Shown piece after piece: positions 10,336-20,742 of a stretch of 64,000 bases of DNA (position 1 is the stretch's first letter; every line of letters begins with the position of its first letter). A program made the position numbers and the translations under genes. Source of the stretch: Usnea hakonensis (Eukaryota; Ascomycota; Lecanoromycetes; Lecanorales; Parmeliaceae); contig BLJB01000150.1 of NCBI GenBank assembly GCA_013423325.1, forward strand, positions 371,940 through 435,939. Reading direction: 5' to 3'. The notes under the pieces are model-generated. The model worked only from the letters and a program-made list of their open reading frames with translations, made no database searches and was not told where the DNA came from.

Positions 10336-11095
10336 AAATCTTGGAATCAATTCTGCCATCGCTGCGTGCCTTGACTGCTTGCTGCACTATGTTTCTTAGT
10401 ACATTTTCTTGAATTTGAAGCTGTACCGTCGTCAATCGACGACCTTGAGGCATTCCAAGCTCCTTTTCACGCCTGGACCAGGGAGTAGGGGCCTCCAGAT
10501 CATGACCCACAACGTCGTCATCAGGACGGAAAGAATCTTCGTTGTCACTGTCTTCAAAATCAGCAGCGCAGAGCGCTCTGTGTGTTCTTATTACGACTGG
10601 AGTAGCATCTTCTCCGTCACCCCTTTCACAGAGCGTGTCTTCGTTTATACTGCCACCGGATTCCGCAGGGTGTACGCATCTGTTCTCAAGACGATCTTCT
10701 TCGTTGTTGATTTGGATTTGCTTCTGAAGGCATTGGTCCTCTCCAGATAGGACGCGGCTAGAAGCTGGATTCCCACCATTGCCGGTCTCTACGTCTCCGG
10801 CCTCTGTGGTTTCCGATCCCGACTGAGTGCCCGCGCTCACAGCCCGGAGGTATGCTGCACATGAATCCGAAGCTGCCTTTGACCGAAGCCCAGGCGATTG
10901 AAGGATTTGTATGACAGCACTTTGCGAGCTTGGAAGGGGAACGCTAGGGACGACCAACTGTACTCTGCGAGCAGGCCCCATACATACACGGTGCGCAATC
11001 TTCGCTGACCGATGTGCCAAGAGGACTTGATTGATATATGGTACTTCAGCATCGTTCCTTACCATGATGGGGCCGGCGTTAGTGTAGTGACGCAT
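9995..11095 (-). CDS. hypothetical protein
   Basis: A long open frame with first ATG at 11095 encodes 366 residues; the frame is open a further 42 nt upstream, so an upstream exon is possible. I recognise no domain. The middle is acidic and low in complexity (DFEDSDNEDSFRPDDDVVGH), followed by a more helical section (QLQIQENVLRNIVQQAV) and a C-terminal helix-rich part (MMLRKYFHILTRELTRPFRP; LQENTGSSLTEILEKGS). The length is unlikely by chance in roughly 50% GC DNA. Its 3' part overlaps the opposite-strand spliced candidate. Confidence 0.5.
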   Translation of the reverse strand: MRHYTNAGPIMVRNDAEVPYINQVLLAHRSAKIAHRVCMGPARRVQLVVPSVPLPSSQSAVIQILQSPGLRSKAASDSCAAYLRAVSAGTQSGSETTEAGDVETGNGGNPASSRVLSGEDQCLQKQIQINNEEDRLENRCVHPAESGGSINEDTLCERGDGEDATPVVIRTHRALCAADFEDSDNEDSFRPDDDVVGHDLEAPTPWSRREKELGMPQGRRLTTVQLQIQENVLRNIVQQAVKARSDGRIDSKIFSDKAPEYEDRQIETVLGAMESEEYMVDAGYMEGEEGHDVQMMLRKYFHILTRELTRPFRPSGASLGADPVLSVFRQIRLQLLQENTGSSLTEILEKGSLDLGLDKLCSSSQD

Positions 11096-11672
11096 GTCGA
11101 GCACGAAAGATTGTAGATGTGAGGTTTTCTGGGCCACATGCTCTCTACCTGGGGGATGGTCTAAATATATGCGAGGTTCTCATTGTGGTTTGCGCTCAAA
11201 CAGAAGAGAGACCTTGTGCTGGTAGTCCCTTGTTCCTTGTACGGGGACAATGCCACTGTGTCTTAGACAATCTCCCTACCAAGATCCTACCAACAAAGAT
11301 TCCTAAGCAAGAGGACAAAGAGAGTATCTGACTCTTACAAAGGGCATGGGCATGGGCCAAAAGAGGTTGGCTTATCGTCGATTTCTGCGACCATGGTAAC
11401 TGGAAAAAACCCACCAGTCTATCGTGACAGTCCATGATGTAAGTCCAGTGTGTATGATGATAAATTCGGTGACTTTAAACCGCAGCGGAACTGATTCACT
11501 CAGTAACAAAGCATTTTACGCAAATTGTCGCCACTTGTACTGACAACATACTGCCAACGCTCTCCATCTGATTCACTACTACGCCTACCTACTTACCTAG
11601 CACGGAAATATTCGAGTACGTACGATCCTAAAAGCAACGATCAATTTCTGCCTCTTCCATCACAAATTACTA
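11096..11672. other. intergenic, nothing recognised
   Basis: Short frames on both strands without coding character. There is no repeat or RNA gene that I can support. Confidence 0.35.
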
Positions 11673-11924
11673 TCACGGCGTCTCCGCTTCATAGATCTCC
11701 CATGAATGCCTCGTTGGATGATTATCCGGGTTCCACTTGGGTCGCAAATTACTCCGCCGCGTCGCGGTGCATGCGTAGCTGCATTTTTGCTGGAGTCTCC
11801 GATTCGCAGCGGTGCAGTGGGCGCAGTCTTGGAGTGTCTGCCCGGGAGGCACTTGTAGGTATCTGGGAGCGTGGTAGAAGGATCTACGGCCGTTGTTGCT
11901 TGGACGAGAAGGTATGCAGCCCAT
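11673..11924 (-). CDS. small Cys-rich protein with MGC N-terminus (candidate)
   Basis: A true ATG at 11924 opens an 83-residue frame starting MGCIPSRPSNNGRR. Glycine at position 2 with cysteine at position 3 is the arrangement used for N-myristoylation plus palmitoylation. The middle carries CAHC and CSYAC, a possible small metal-binding or disulfide pattern (LQDCAHCTAANRRLQQKC). No family is recognised, and a second overlapping frame (12058-11660) exists, so this is only a candidate. A second MGC-start protein occurs at 20742. Confidence 0.35.
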   Translation of the reverse strand: MGCIPSRPSNNGRRSFYHAPRYLQVPPGQTLQDCAHCTAANRRLQQKCSYACTATRRSNLRPKWNPDNHPTRHSWEIYEAETP

Positions 11925-12638
11925 TTTGGAAAAGTTCTTGACTTCAATTGTGTAAGTTGACGAGGATTCTGTATAGCAACAATGCGGTGACGAAGATGCA
12001 GAGACAGAAGGAAGAGATGTGGTGAAAGGATGGATGAAATGAAGGAGGTGGCGAACAAAGCTGGTATATCAGGTATGACAAAGCAGAAGAATCAAATCAT
12101 CCGCGCCTTTCCATACCTTCATCATACTGGGCTTTGTCCCTAAATCTCTTACATTCTCCTTCAGTTCTTCTCATAGCAGATCACACCCTCAGCGTTCCCT
12201 GCGCATTCCCACAAAAGATTGCCATCCTAGCTCTGTTGAAACCATAACATATCTCCCCAGTACGCAGAGAGTATATATCTCCCACCTCACACACTACTCG
12301 TTGTTATTCTGTGATAGCAGTCTCAATACTATGCCCTATCAATCATGGACTACTCTTACTGTTGTAAGGCCTTCTTTATCTACGGACGGGATATTTTGGC
12401 GTTGGTGGTTGTGAGGGTGAATGGATAAAGGCGAGCCATATTCTTTGTCGTCCTTTTATAATGGTCAGGGGACTCGCCTGGCCTTTCACGACCTGAATCA
12501 ATGGGCGATAATGGACTTTCTTAAAAATAGATACCTTGTTCAATTGGGTCAGATGCTATCCGAATAAGTACATTCCCCCCCCCCTTTCGTCGCCTATTTC
12601 CACCATCCATATCACCCATCCCCCTTCAAGACCCCCGA
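11925..12638. other. intergenic, nothing recognised
   Basis: About 710 bp with no convincing frame. A CT-rich run directly precedes the ATG at 12639. Confidence 0.35.
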
Positions 12639-13004
12639 AAATGACAACCTCCTCCCGCGCCACCCTCCTCCTCTCATCCCTCAAAAAAACCATCCTCGAA
12701 ATCGCCCCCGCCTACCGCCGCCGCGGGAACAACTACTACGACCCACCCCCCATCGACGAGAAAACACCGTTGGTGCAAGATTTGGAGGAGATGATGGCGT
12801 CGCCGCTGACGAGGGGGGTGGAGAGGGACGTGCTGATTGAGACGTTGGTGGTTGTGAGGGTGCTGGAGGGGTTGAAAGGGGAGGAGTGGGGGGAGAGGTT
12901 GAGGGGGGTTTTTGAGGGGGAGGAAGGGGGAGGGAGGGGGGAGATGAGGGGCGGTGCAAAGGGGGGGGTTTGTGGGGTTGAAAGGGTTTTCGAGATTGCT
13001 TGAT
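12639..13004 (+). CDS. small hypothetical protein (about 121 residues)
   Basis: The frame begins MTTSSRATLLLSSLKKTI after a C-rich leader and is predicted to form helices (VQDLEEMMASPLTRGVE, DVLIETLVVVRVLEGL). The C-terminal third is Gly/Glu-rich and low in complexity. The coding strand changes abruptly from C-rich to G-rich near codon 45. No family is recognised. Confidence is limited by the short length. Confidence 0.35.
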
Positions 13005-13997
13005 TTGATATTTTGATTCTTTGAGCTTCGGAAAGGAGGTTTTCACGCAAAGAGCAGGGTGTTGGCGCATTTGTCAGAAGCGCGTGTAGGCCAAAAAGCT
13101 TTCATTCACAGGTATGAGCCTAATTGCACGGACAAGTTCTTCAAGAGTCACGAATGACTTCGAGGTCTGGACCTAAGTATGCAGTAAGCGGCTAGACAGC
13201 TCGTGGACAATGGATGTTTCTTGGTGTAGGGGGAGTGTTGATAACGGCACGCTAAAATGTGGCTTAGCGTACTTATACTTATGTACTCGCACGGCGTAGC
13301 TAAGGCAATTGATTTATCCGCGTATAAAACGCTAGAAGACTATAGCTGTGTCTAACTACCTTACCTTACCTTACCTTACCTTACTTACCTGGACATTCTA
13401 CACTTTTATAGAAGACTTTGGGGAAATGTAGAGAAATTTCGCCCGTCGATATTGCAATTCGTATCAACTTTGTAAACGATCGTTCGGTGATCTTGTTAAA
13501 TTGGCACCAAGGGACAATCGAGAGTGGGAGCAATTTCTTCCAATTTCGAAATGCCTTTTGCCCTCCTGCCTTTCCTCCTCGTCTCAGCCTCAGCCTCAGC
13601 CAAGAATGCCTAAGCGCCAAGCTCACTGTTGTTGGTGCACTCTGTTGCACTATATCTATTTGAATGGATCCGCGGATCCTGGCGGAATATTGTGCCATTG
13701 GAAAGCTTCAGCGCGTGATGCGGATTCAATGATTCACTGTTTCACATTGTCATCCGAGCTAGAGGCTCTGTGTAGGTTCCATTAGACGCAGTCAGCTTGT
13801 TGACAATATTCTTTGCCGACCCTGTCGGGACGAGATGTCCAACCTCACTGCTCTCGCGCTTAAGCCGCGCTGAGCCTTCACTATGGCAATACGCGCGGAA
13901 AGCCAATATATAAATCTAAGATGAAGCATCATCCTACCTGTACTTCTTCTCAAATAGTCCTCTAACAGGCACATAGCTACGTACTGAAGGTCCTAAG
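13005..13997. other. intergenic, with CTTAC microsatellite
   Basis: About 990 bp without a supported gene. A pentamer run (CTTAC)n lies at about 13357-13389. The fasciclin gene's promoter should be in the last few hundred bases. Confidence 0.4.
13357..13389. repeat. CTTAC pentamer microsatellite
   Basis: About six tandem copies of CTTAC, the last ones imperfect. No coding context. Confidence 0.8.
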
Positions 13998-14982
13998 ATG
14001 TATAGATATGTCGCTTTCTCACTTGTCGTGGCAGCTACAACTGTAGCACAGATACCAACAAATCTCACGTTCCACGAATTGACCACGCAATACTTACCTT
14101 TCATTTCCCTTAACACTGCTTACATCTTCAATGATACACGCGCCTCCGAGCAATTGGCTAATGCCACCAACGATCCTGTAACGATTTTCATGTCTCTAAA
14201 CACTCCCTTCGAACAATTTTTAGCAACACCACCACCGAGCGCGGCAGCAGGACAGATCGAAACAAGTTCTGCAACAAATGTAGATTTGAACAGCGATCTT
14301 TTTCAGTATCTCCAGCTGGATGGCGTCCATCTTTCGACTTCCTTCAACCAGACTTCGTTCATGAGGACCCGTTTCAGGGATCACCGGTACGAGAACGTCA
14401 CTGGGGGTCAGAATATTGAGATATTCCGCAACGAAAGTGCCTTCTGGGTTGGAACGGGCATTGGGTTTAGGTCAAACGTTGTCATACCGGCATGTATCTC
14501 AATGCGTACGGTAACATCGCACCGCTGATGAGACACAGGATCTGAAGTTTGCTGGTGGTGTCATTCACATTGTAGATCATCCAATGGCGCCACCATACTC
14601 TATCGCAAATACCGGCATCGTTCTGGGCATCAATGCCCTCAAGGGAATTAGTCAAGCCAATATCAAGCCATATTCACGACTCAACGCAACAGAAGCTCCT
14701 TTCAATCTTAACACTTCCCCAAATGTCACAGTATTTGCGGTCCAGAACTCAGCCCTCAATAAGATATCAATTACATCTCCCCAAGTCGCGGCGAATTACG
14801 TTTATCAAGGGGAAGTGCTGTACTCTACCGCCTTGCTCACTAGCACGAGTTTCGTCTCAACTGCAAACTCGAAGCTCTTCGTCACCACTGACGCTAGCGG
14901 GGCAATCGTTGTCAATGGATCTCGCATCCTTGAATCTGACATCCTCACTGCGAACGGCGTCGTGCATATCATTGACAGGTAA
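13998..14982 (+). CDS. secreted fasciclin (FAS1) domain protein
   Basis: A signal peptide is evident at residues 1-18 (MYRYVAFSLVVAATTVAQ). Two FAS1-like halves follow: one ending GGVIHIVDHP and a second with VTVFAVQNSAL, then GSRILESDILTANGVVHIID at the C-terminus, both hallmarks of FAS1 modules. Several NxT/NxS sites suggest glycosylation. The protein is about 311 residues in two exons, 13998-14489 and 14539-14982. The junction that restores the FAS1 alignment uses a GC donor (CCG|GCATGT) and a 49-nt intron; a GT alternative at 14478 would drop residues. Fasciclin proteins mediate cell-surface adhesion. No GPI-anchor tail is seen. Confidence 0.8.
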
Positions 14983-15401
14983 TAGATTTTCCCTACAGAT
15001 GACCTCGCCAAGCCTAGTCGTGAAGCTGACCAGGTCTACAGTCCATTTAACGCGAATAGAACTGCTACGTCGCAAAATGAAATCTAAGCGCACGATACAA
15101 CCCGCGCTAACTGGGTGGAGCTAATTCCTAGAAGCGTAGCGGCTACTGGATCACTCAAAAAGACGCGAAGGAGAGACTTGACAGGATGGCGGATCATGAC
15201 CATGAAAGCAGTCAAAGTGCCGATTGCTTACTTATGACTTGACGTTTAGACAAAAGTGCTTGCGATGAGATGGAGCGGTGGGCTTGCACAAAGAACAATT
15301 TCTCGAGGTGATTTCTGTATTAGGTGATTTCTCATAACAGAAATGCAAATCCCCGAGGATACATGGCCTCTTTTGACAATTTCGAGGATTATTGACAATA
15401 C
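14983..15401. other. intergenic, convergent 3' flanks
   Basis: About 420 bp between the fasciclin and receptor stop codons. Nothing recognised. Confidence 0.4.
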
Positions 15402-16840
15402 CTAGCTTTGCCTACTTGGCTCTCCAACAACTTCCAGCGAAATCCTCTTCCAGATGCCCTTTTCCAAATCCGTTTCAATCCTATCCGAACCAGTTTCATC
15501 CCCGTTCCATCCCCCCGCTGCAGCTTCTATGATTCTTTCTCCTTGATAAGTATCATCATACTTAGCAATAGGAGGAGGTCTCCATGTTTCATTTGCAAAA
15601 GAACTCAACCGTTGCTCAGCGCTTGATCTGTAGGACTCTTTTCTCTGAACCGAATGCATCTTGTATGATCCTGATACCTTTGACCGTCGCCCGGACAGGA
15701 AATTGGTCCCTGACTTCAGAAAGGTGAAGAGAAAGAACATGACTGGTCGCAGGCACGGGAGGCATGCGGCAACGATGCCTAAGCACACTTCGGCCTGTGA
15801 CCAGATAGCAGCGCCTATGTCAGAGTCTGAGAGTCCGCATTAGTCAAATCGCCGGGTCAGGAGGGGAATATCAAAAGGACGAACATGTGAGATCATCAAG
15901 CCCGACATAGATGAGTTGCGGAAGCCTGATCAAATTGACTACAGTGATGCTATTACCTGTCAGCCGGACTCTTTCTAGCTGAGAGAACATCAAACGCACA
16001 ATGACCCCAAAAGGAATAGGCCGCTGATGGCAATCTTCTCCGCTTTCGTTATCTGGAGTTTCCAGATCATAGGCAACGGGAGTACGACGATATACACGTC
16101 GACGACCAAGAATAGAAGGTCCTGAACGATCCACATGACGTGTACATCGATGCAATGCCCTCCCACGATTGCCTTGTTCCAGGCATATGCAATAGGCGAG
16201 CATTGGAATATCGTGGGAAACACCTGCGAAACGCAGACCCCAATCGATAAAGCAGCACACGCCAGCAGCACAATCTTGAATCGGCGATCTTGGAGGGTGA
16301 AAACGCGAACATAGAATAGAAGAAACGAGAGCTGGAGAGTGCAGATAGAGATGGGGAACAGAAGCACGTTCGCGTAAAGAGCCTTGATTGTGCTAGGTCA
16401 GCGTCCTTTAGCACCTTCGCCTCTAAATCGGATCGACTGACCTTCTCGAGAAGTACGGCTTCATTCGGCGTGACGGTGACCAGGTGCCTTCCTAGCCCAT
16501 TTTGACCGGCTGACCTTCAATTAGACTGCTTCGCTCAAGCTGCGAGAAGAGAAACGCACATATGACATTCGTCACAAACTCCCCCCAGGCAATGAGCTAG
16601 AGAGTGGTCAGCTACCAAACCACTTCACAGCGTTCGAGGCTGGATACGAACCAGAGTGACCAATATAACCCAATCATCTGCCTTCAATCCAACCTTGGTA
16701 TGTATTCTAGTGATGAAGCGCGCAAGTACCAGCAAAGTCGCCAGAGCCGTAAGTGCTGCAGTCGAGCCTATGAGCTGGGGTGTCTTGGTTTGATGGGCGT
16801 GGACAAGCTGGTACGCTGCTTCCGCTGGACTGATTGACAT
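15402..16840 (-). CDS. Pth11-like / rhodopsin-domain integral membrane protein
   Basis: Six exons give 388 residues: 16840-16652, 16596-16560, 16509-16442, 16382-16000, 15949-15885 and 15826-15402, all GT-AG with matching phases. The translation has seven hydrophobic segments and the motifs of the fungal rhodopsin domain: KADDWVI after helix 2, NGLGRHLVTVTPNEAV, ALYANVLLFPISICTLQLSF, a segment with FQCSPIAYAW, and DIGAAIWSQAEVCLGI followed by ACLPCLRP. The hydrophilic tail is Ser/Arg-rich. Pth11-type proteins are plasma-membrane receptors; the appressorial Pth11 of rice blast is the archetype, and this family is large. There is no extracellular CFEM domain here. The ligand is unknown. Confidence 0.85.
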
Positions 16841-18249
16841 CTTTGATATTGGGGATTCACGAAACCTGAAGAAGGCAGGATATTACAAGTCTGAGATGAT
16901 TTATATTCAAAAGATTATGTTGGGCACAGGGACGACCCGGCCCAAAAAAGAGAAGGAGCTTGCATCCCTCTTACAACGCTGTTGATCGTCATTCACACTC
17001 GTTCAAATCTTCAGGCAAGTCTAGCATGCTTTAATTGCTACAAACCCCACACTTCCACGGATCTCTAACACTGGACTTTTTCCTAGGTACATAAATTCGG
17101 CAAAGAGTCTGGCGCTAGGAGAATTAGGCGACCCGCTTCAGGAACGATTGATCTGGTTCTCGAAAATGCTCTGGTCGCTTAATGACAGTGGCGAGTACAC
17201 TAACACTTCATCCCGCATCCATTATGAATAACGTCTGCGCCGCACGTGTTTTTGGTGGAGCCTGTTTTCATGACGATTGAGTTGTTGCGACTGACATTCA
17301 TCTAAAAGCCCTATATGCGCCTGTATAGACCTGGGTTGTTTCAGACGTGGAGAGTGGCCAATCGTTCAACTCGAAATAGGCATCGTACCTCAAAAAAATT
17401 ACGTACCAGTAGGGGATACCACACCTGCGCAGCTAGGCAGTACCTAGTAGGCTAGTTGGTGGTAGGTAGACAGTTTCGAGCTTCAGACTTCGACGGAAGT
17501 ATCGGTCAGGCTACCAAAATCAGCTCCCGCCCCAATGAGAGACGAAAGAAACAAGGACAGAGCTTCAGAGGTGTACAGAATGCCGACTCGCCAAGGGAAG
17601 CCTTTGGCACTAAGGATGATATCGAAGATCTTAGATCTTGCATTTAGTCGAGTATCAAGAAACGCATCTAATGATAGCAAGTAAGACAGGAACCGAAGCG
17701 TCCTTTCCCATGCGGAGGGTTTCCCGTGTGGTCCGTGTCTGTCCAGGCGTGGTCTACCGATTCAACGTCCGAAGGTCTTTCTTATCGCTATCCATGAATG
17801 ACGAACAAGTAAGTATAGTAGCGTATCTAATCCTTGAACTCTCCGTTCTTGTTCGCAGGGTTTCCAGACTTGTTGACTTTCTGAACTTAGATGCCCGTAA
17901 GTACCAACGTCGACGGACATACTGGTCACTTTTCCAATTACGTCAAATGGATGAGTCAATGACCGACGATCGCATTGGATCCTGAAAAGCTGGTGAAGCA
18001 GCTTGAAGGTCGGTGGCAAGCTAGCGTGAAGCGTGTCTACAGATTAATGTTCTTACCCCACATCGAAGCTCAACCGCGGGAGAGATAGCTGAAGTGATGT
18101 CAGTGACTGATAAGTAGTCATCGGAGTTGGTGAAGCATGGGGAAATCCGCTTTGAAAGGCTTTACACCAGAGCTCACCGTTACCTACTGTCGCTGTCATG
18201 GCTCAGAAACGTGAGATCGATCCCTCAATGGGCGTCCTGTCCGCTTACA
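16841..18249. other. 1.4-kb gap with isolated intron-like signals
   Basis: No complete gene is recognised. A very clean intron signature lies on the + strand at 17809-17858 (GTAAGTATAG donor, ATCTAAT branch, TTCGCAG acceptor, 50 nt), followed by another GTAAGT donor near 17896. The flanking exonic frames give no recognisable protein and contain stops, so this may be a decayed or rapidly evolving gene. Confidence 0.35.
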
Positions 18250-19865
18250 ATGACAGAGGCTCTCTGCTGCATATCAGTCGATATTGACGCTGTCGCCGGA
18301 TGGCTGGGTTCATATGGAGGAGAAGACTCTACGAGCGATATATCAAGAGGTGAGTGGTTCATTGATCCGTCTTGAAAAGGATACGTATTGACAAGTCTAA
18401 GGTCTCTTCGCGGGTACAATTGGAGTTCGCCGACTGCTCAAATTATTTGCCAAATACGACATCAAGACCACCTGGTTCATACCAGGCCACTCGCTGGAGA
18501 CCTTCCCGGAAGAATGCGCAATGATAAGAGATGCAGGACATGAGATGTATGGGCACCATATCGCTTAGCGTAAGATCATGCTCATCCAATTCCTTTGCAG
18601 AGGCCTGCACGGCTACTCGCATGAGAACCCTGTGAAGATGAGCCTTGAGCAGCAACATGCTATCTTAGACAAGACTTACAAGGATCTCACCAAGTTCTGT
18701 GGGAAGCCACCACGAGGCAATGTACGTGATCTCAATTTCTACATTTGCTTGCGGACCAATCTTGAAATATGAGATATACCTGGGAGTATTTACTTTTGAA
18801 GCATACTCGACGCCCCTAATTACTTCCCTTGTTCGGTTCTGCTGACTGCGATATCATGATCAGGTCGCGCCTTGGTACGTATTTTTGGAGCCCATGTTTT
18901 CTCTTGTGCCTACTTATGAGCCCTGAGATATGTCTTCGCAATACTTTATTCACTCTTTAGACTCGGTTTAAGACTCGCTGTATCTTCTCAAAAAGGCAAG
19001 ACTGACTCCGCAATCACTATTGAAGGTGGGAAGCGAGTCAAGAAGGTGCAGAACTGATGCTCAAATATGGTGTAGAATATGGTCTGTCCCCGAGCAATCG
19101 CCGTTTGTATTCTGAGATATCCTTTACTTACACTATGAAAGACCACAGCTTCTCCCATCATGACTGCTTACCCTACTATCTCCGCACCGGTGACAAATGG
19201 ACTCCAATCGATTACAGCAAACACCCCAACCACTGGATGAAGCCTCTAGAGAAAGGCCCTGACACTGGTCTTGTCGAGATCCCAGCCGTACGTACATTTT
19301 GGAGCTGATTCTTCATCAAATGAACTCGAGTCGTAAGACATGTTTCCGGAGCAAGAGCAAATTCCTACCCCCGAAATCTGTCTTGCAACTCCATTTCCTA
19401 CCTAGAATAATCAATGTTGACTCCGAAACCCGTGTAGAATTGGTATCTTGACGACCTACCCCCGATGATGTTTATCAAGAAAGCTCCTAATTCTCACGGC
19501 TGGGTGAACCCGAAGGACGTTGAGGATTTGTGGAGAGATCATTTCGATTTTTTCTACAGGGAACACGACGACTTTTGCTTTCCGGTGACAATCCATCCGG
19601 ACGTCAGCGGCCATCCACATGTGATTTTCATGTTGGAGAGATTGATCGAGTACATCAGCAGCAAACCGGGCGTCAAGTGGGTCAAGATGGAGGACATCTG
19701 TGATGATTTCAAGAGCAAGACTAAGCCTCCAAAGGGCGCAATGCTGCCTGCTGAGCATGGTGCGATCCTCAAAGATCCGAGTAAGTATTCACTTGTGCCG
19801 TCATTTTTCCAATAGTGAGGATGAGTGCTGATGGTAAACCAGATATCCAGCTCCAGAAGGCGTAA
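18250..19865 (+). CDS. polysaccharide deacetylase (NodB-type) family protein
   Basis: Eight exons give 314 residues: 18250-18349, 18402-18546, 18601-18721, 18864-18874, 19026-19081, 19142-19287, 19438-19780 and 19843-19865. Phases agree at every junction. The NodB-type catalytic motifs are present: SVDIDAVAGW with the metal-binding Asp, GLHGYSHENP (the HxxxH metal site), DHSFSHHDCLPYY, and SWYLDD-like NWYLDDLPPMMF. There is no signal peptide, so the enzyme is probably cytosolic. Relatives are annotated as chitin/polysaccharide deacetylases or as allantoinase-like PuuE proteins; the substrate cannot be told from sequence. Exon 4 is only 11 nt (encoding VAP and part of W), which is rare. Confidence 0.88.
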
Positions 19866-20283
19866 TGTACATACATTGAGAGCACCCACTCTGCTGGTCG
19901 GGAGTAGATGATGCTTCTTTCTGTGAATAGATTGTGCCTCTTGTTTTTTCTCTAAACCTCTTCACCTAAGATACTCTACTGCCACCGTTAATACGATTCT
20001 CCATCATGTCTACCCCAAGATGCAAGAAGGATTCTAGGAAAGGCACGGTGACTAGATATGCGCAAGGACGATTGTTTACTTAGCATCAGATACCCTTCTT
20101 GCCAGGCGTTATGACTTACTTGACTTGGGTCGCCATCCTCTTGCCCCCTCTTTGTACTCTCAGCCTATATAGCCGCCATCACCATCTTCCTCGAACTCAA
20201 CGCGTCTACGTTCTCGAAGAGAAGAGCTTCAAGTGGAAGCCAAATCATTGTCCGGAAACGTTCATGCTGCCGAACCCTCCCCC
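19866..20283. other. intergenic, nothing recognised
   Basis: About 420 bp between convergent genes; no supported feature. Confidence 0.35.
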
Positions 20284-20742
20284 TTACGTCGACCAATCAC
20301 TCCACCTCGATTTCAGTTCCGGACTCGCATACACCGTAATCTCCTCCTCCTCCTTCTTCTTCCTCCTCACCTCCTCCCTCCTCCTCCACCGCTCCACATC
20401 CCGCACCCTCTTCCTATCCTCCGCCACCTTCCTCCCCACCTGCTCCCTATAACACGTCCTCATCCTCGCCTTCTCCTCGCCACTAACCTCATACTGCTTC
20501 AGCGCCTGCCGATTGACGTCGCGCTCTGCCGCATCGCGCCTTCGTTGCGCGGAGGTTGCTTCGGGATCGCCCTGGTGGTGACGACGGCGTTGGTGCGTCG
20601 GTTGCGGACGGTGGGGCGCGTGGCTGCAGGTTTTCTCGTCCCAGTCGTGATTGGGGTGGGGTTGTCGTCGTCGGGAGCGCTGGTAGTGGCTGCGGTCCCT
20701 GTTGTTGTTGTTGCTGGACTCGCGGGATTGCGCGCAGCCCAT
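20284..20742 (-). CDS. small basic protein with MGC N-terminus
   Basis: The ATG at 20742 begins MGCAQSRESSNNNNRDRS and gives 152 residues; a longer frame upstream (to 20904) lacks coding character. Gly2-Cys3 suggests N-myristoylation and palmitoylation, hence membrane attachment. The middle is rich in Arg, His and Pro; residues about 75-140 form a charged helix (RRRDAAERDVNRQALKQY, then RKVAEDRKRVRDVERW and RRKKKEEEE). Fungal genomes encode similar short MGCxQS-start proteins of unknown function, but I do not recognise this one specifically. Confidence 0.55.
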   Translation of the reverse strand: MGCAQSRESSNNNNRDRSHYQRSRRRQPHPNHDWDEKTCSHAPHRPQPTHQRRRHHQGDPEATSAQRRRDAAERDVNRQALKQYEVSGEEKARMRTCYREQVGRKVAEDRKRVRDVERWRRREEVRRKKKEEEEITVYASPELKSRWSDWST

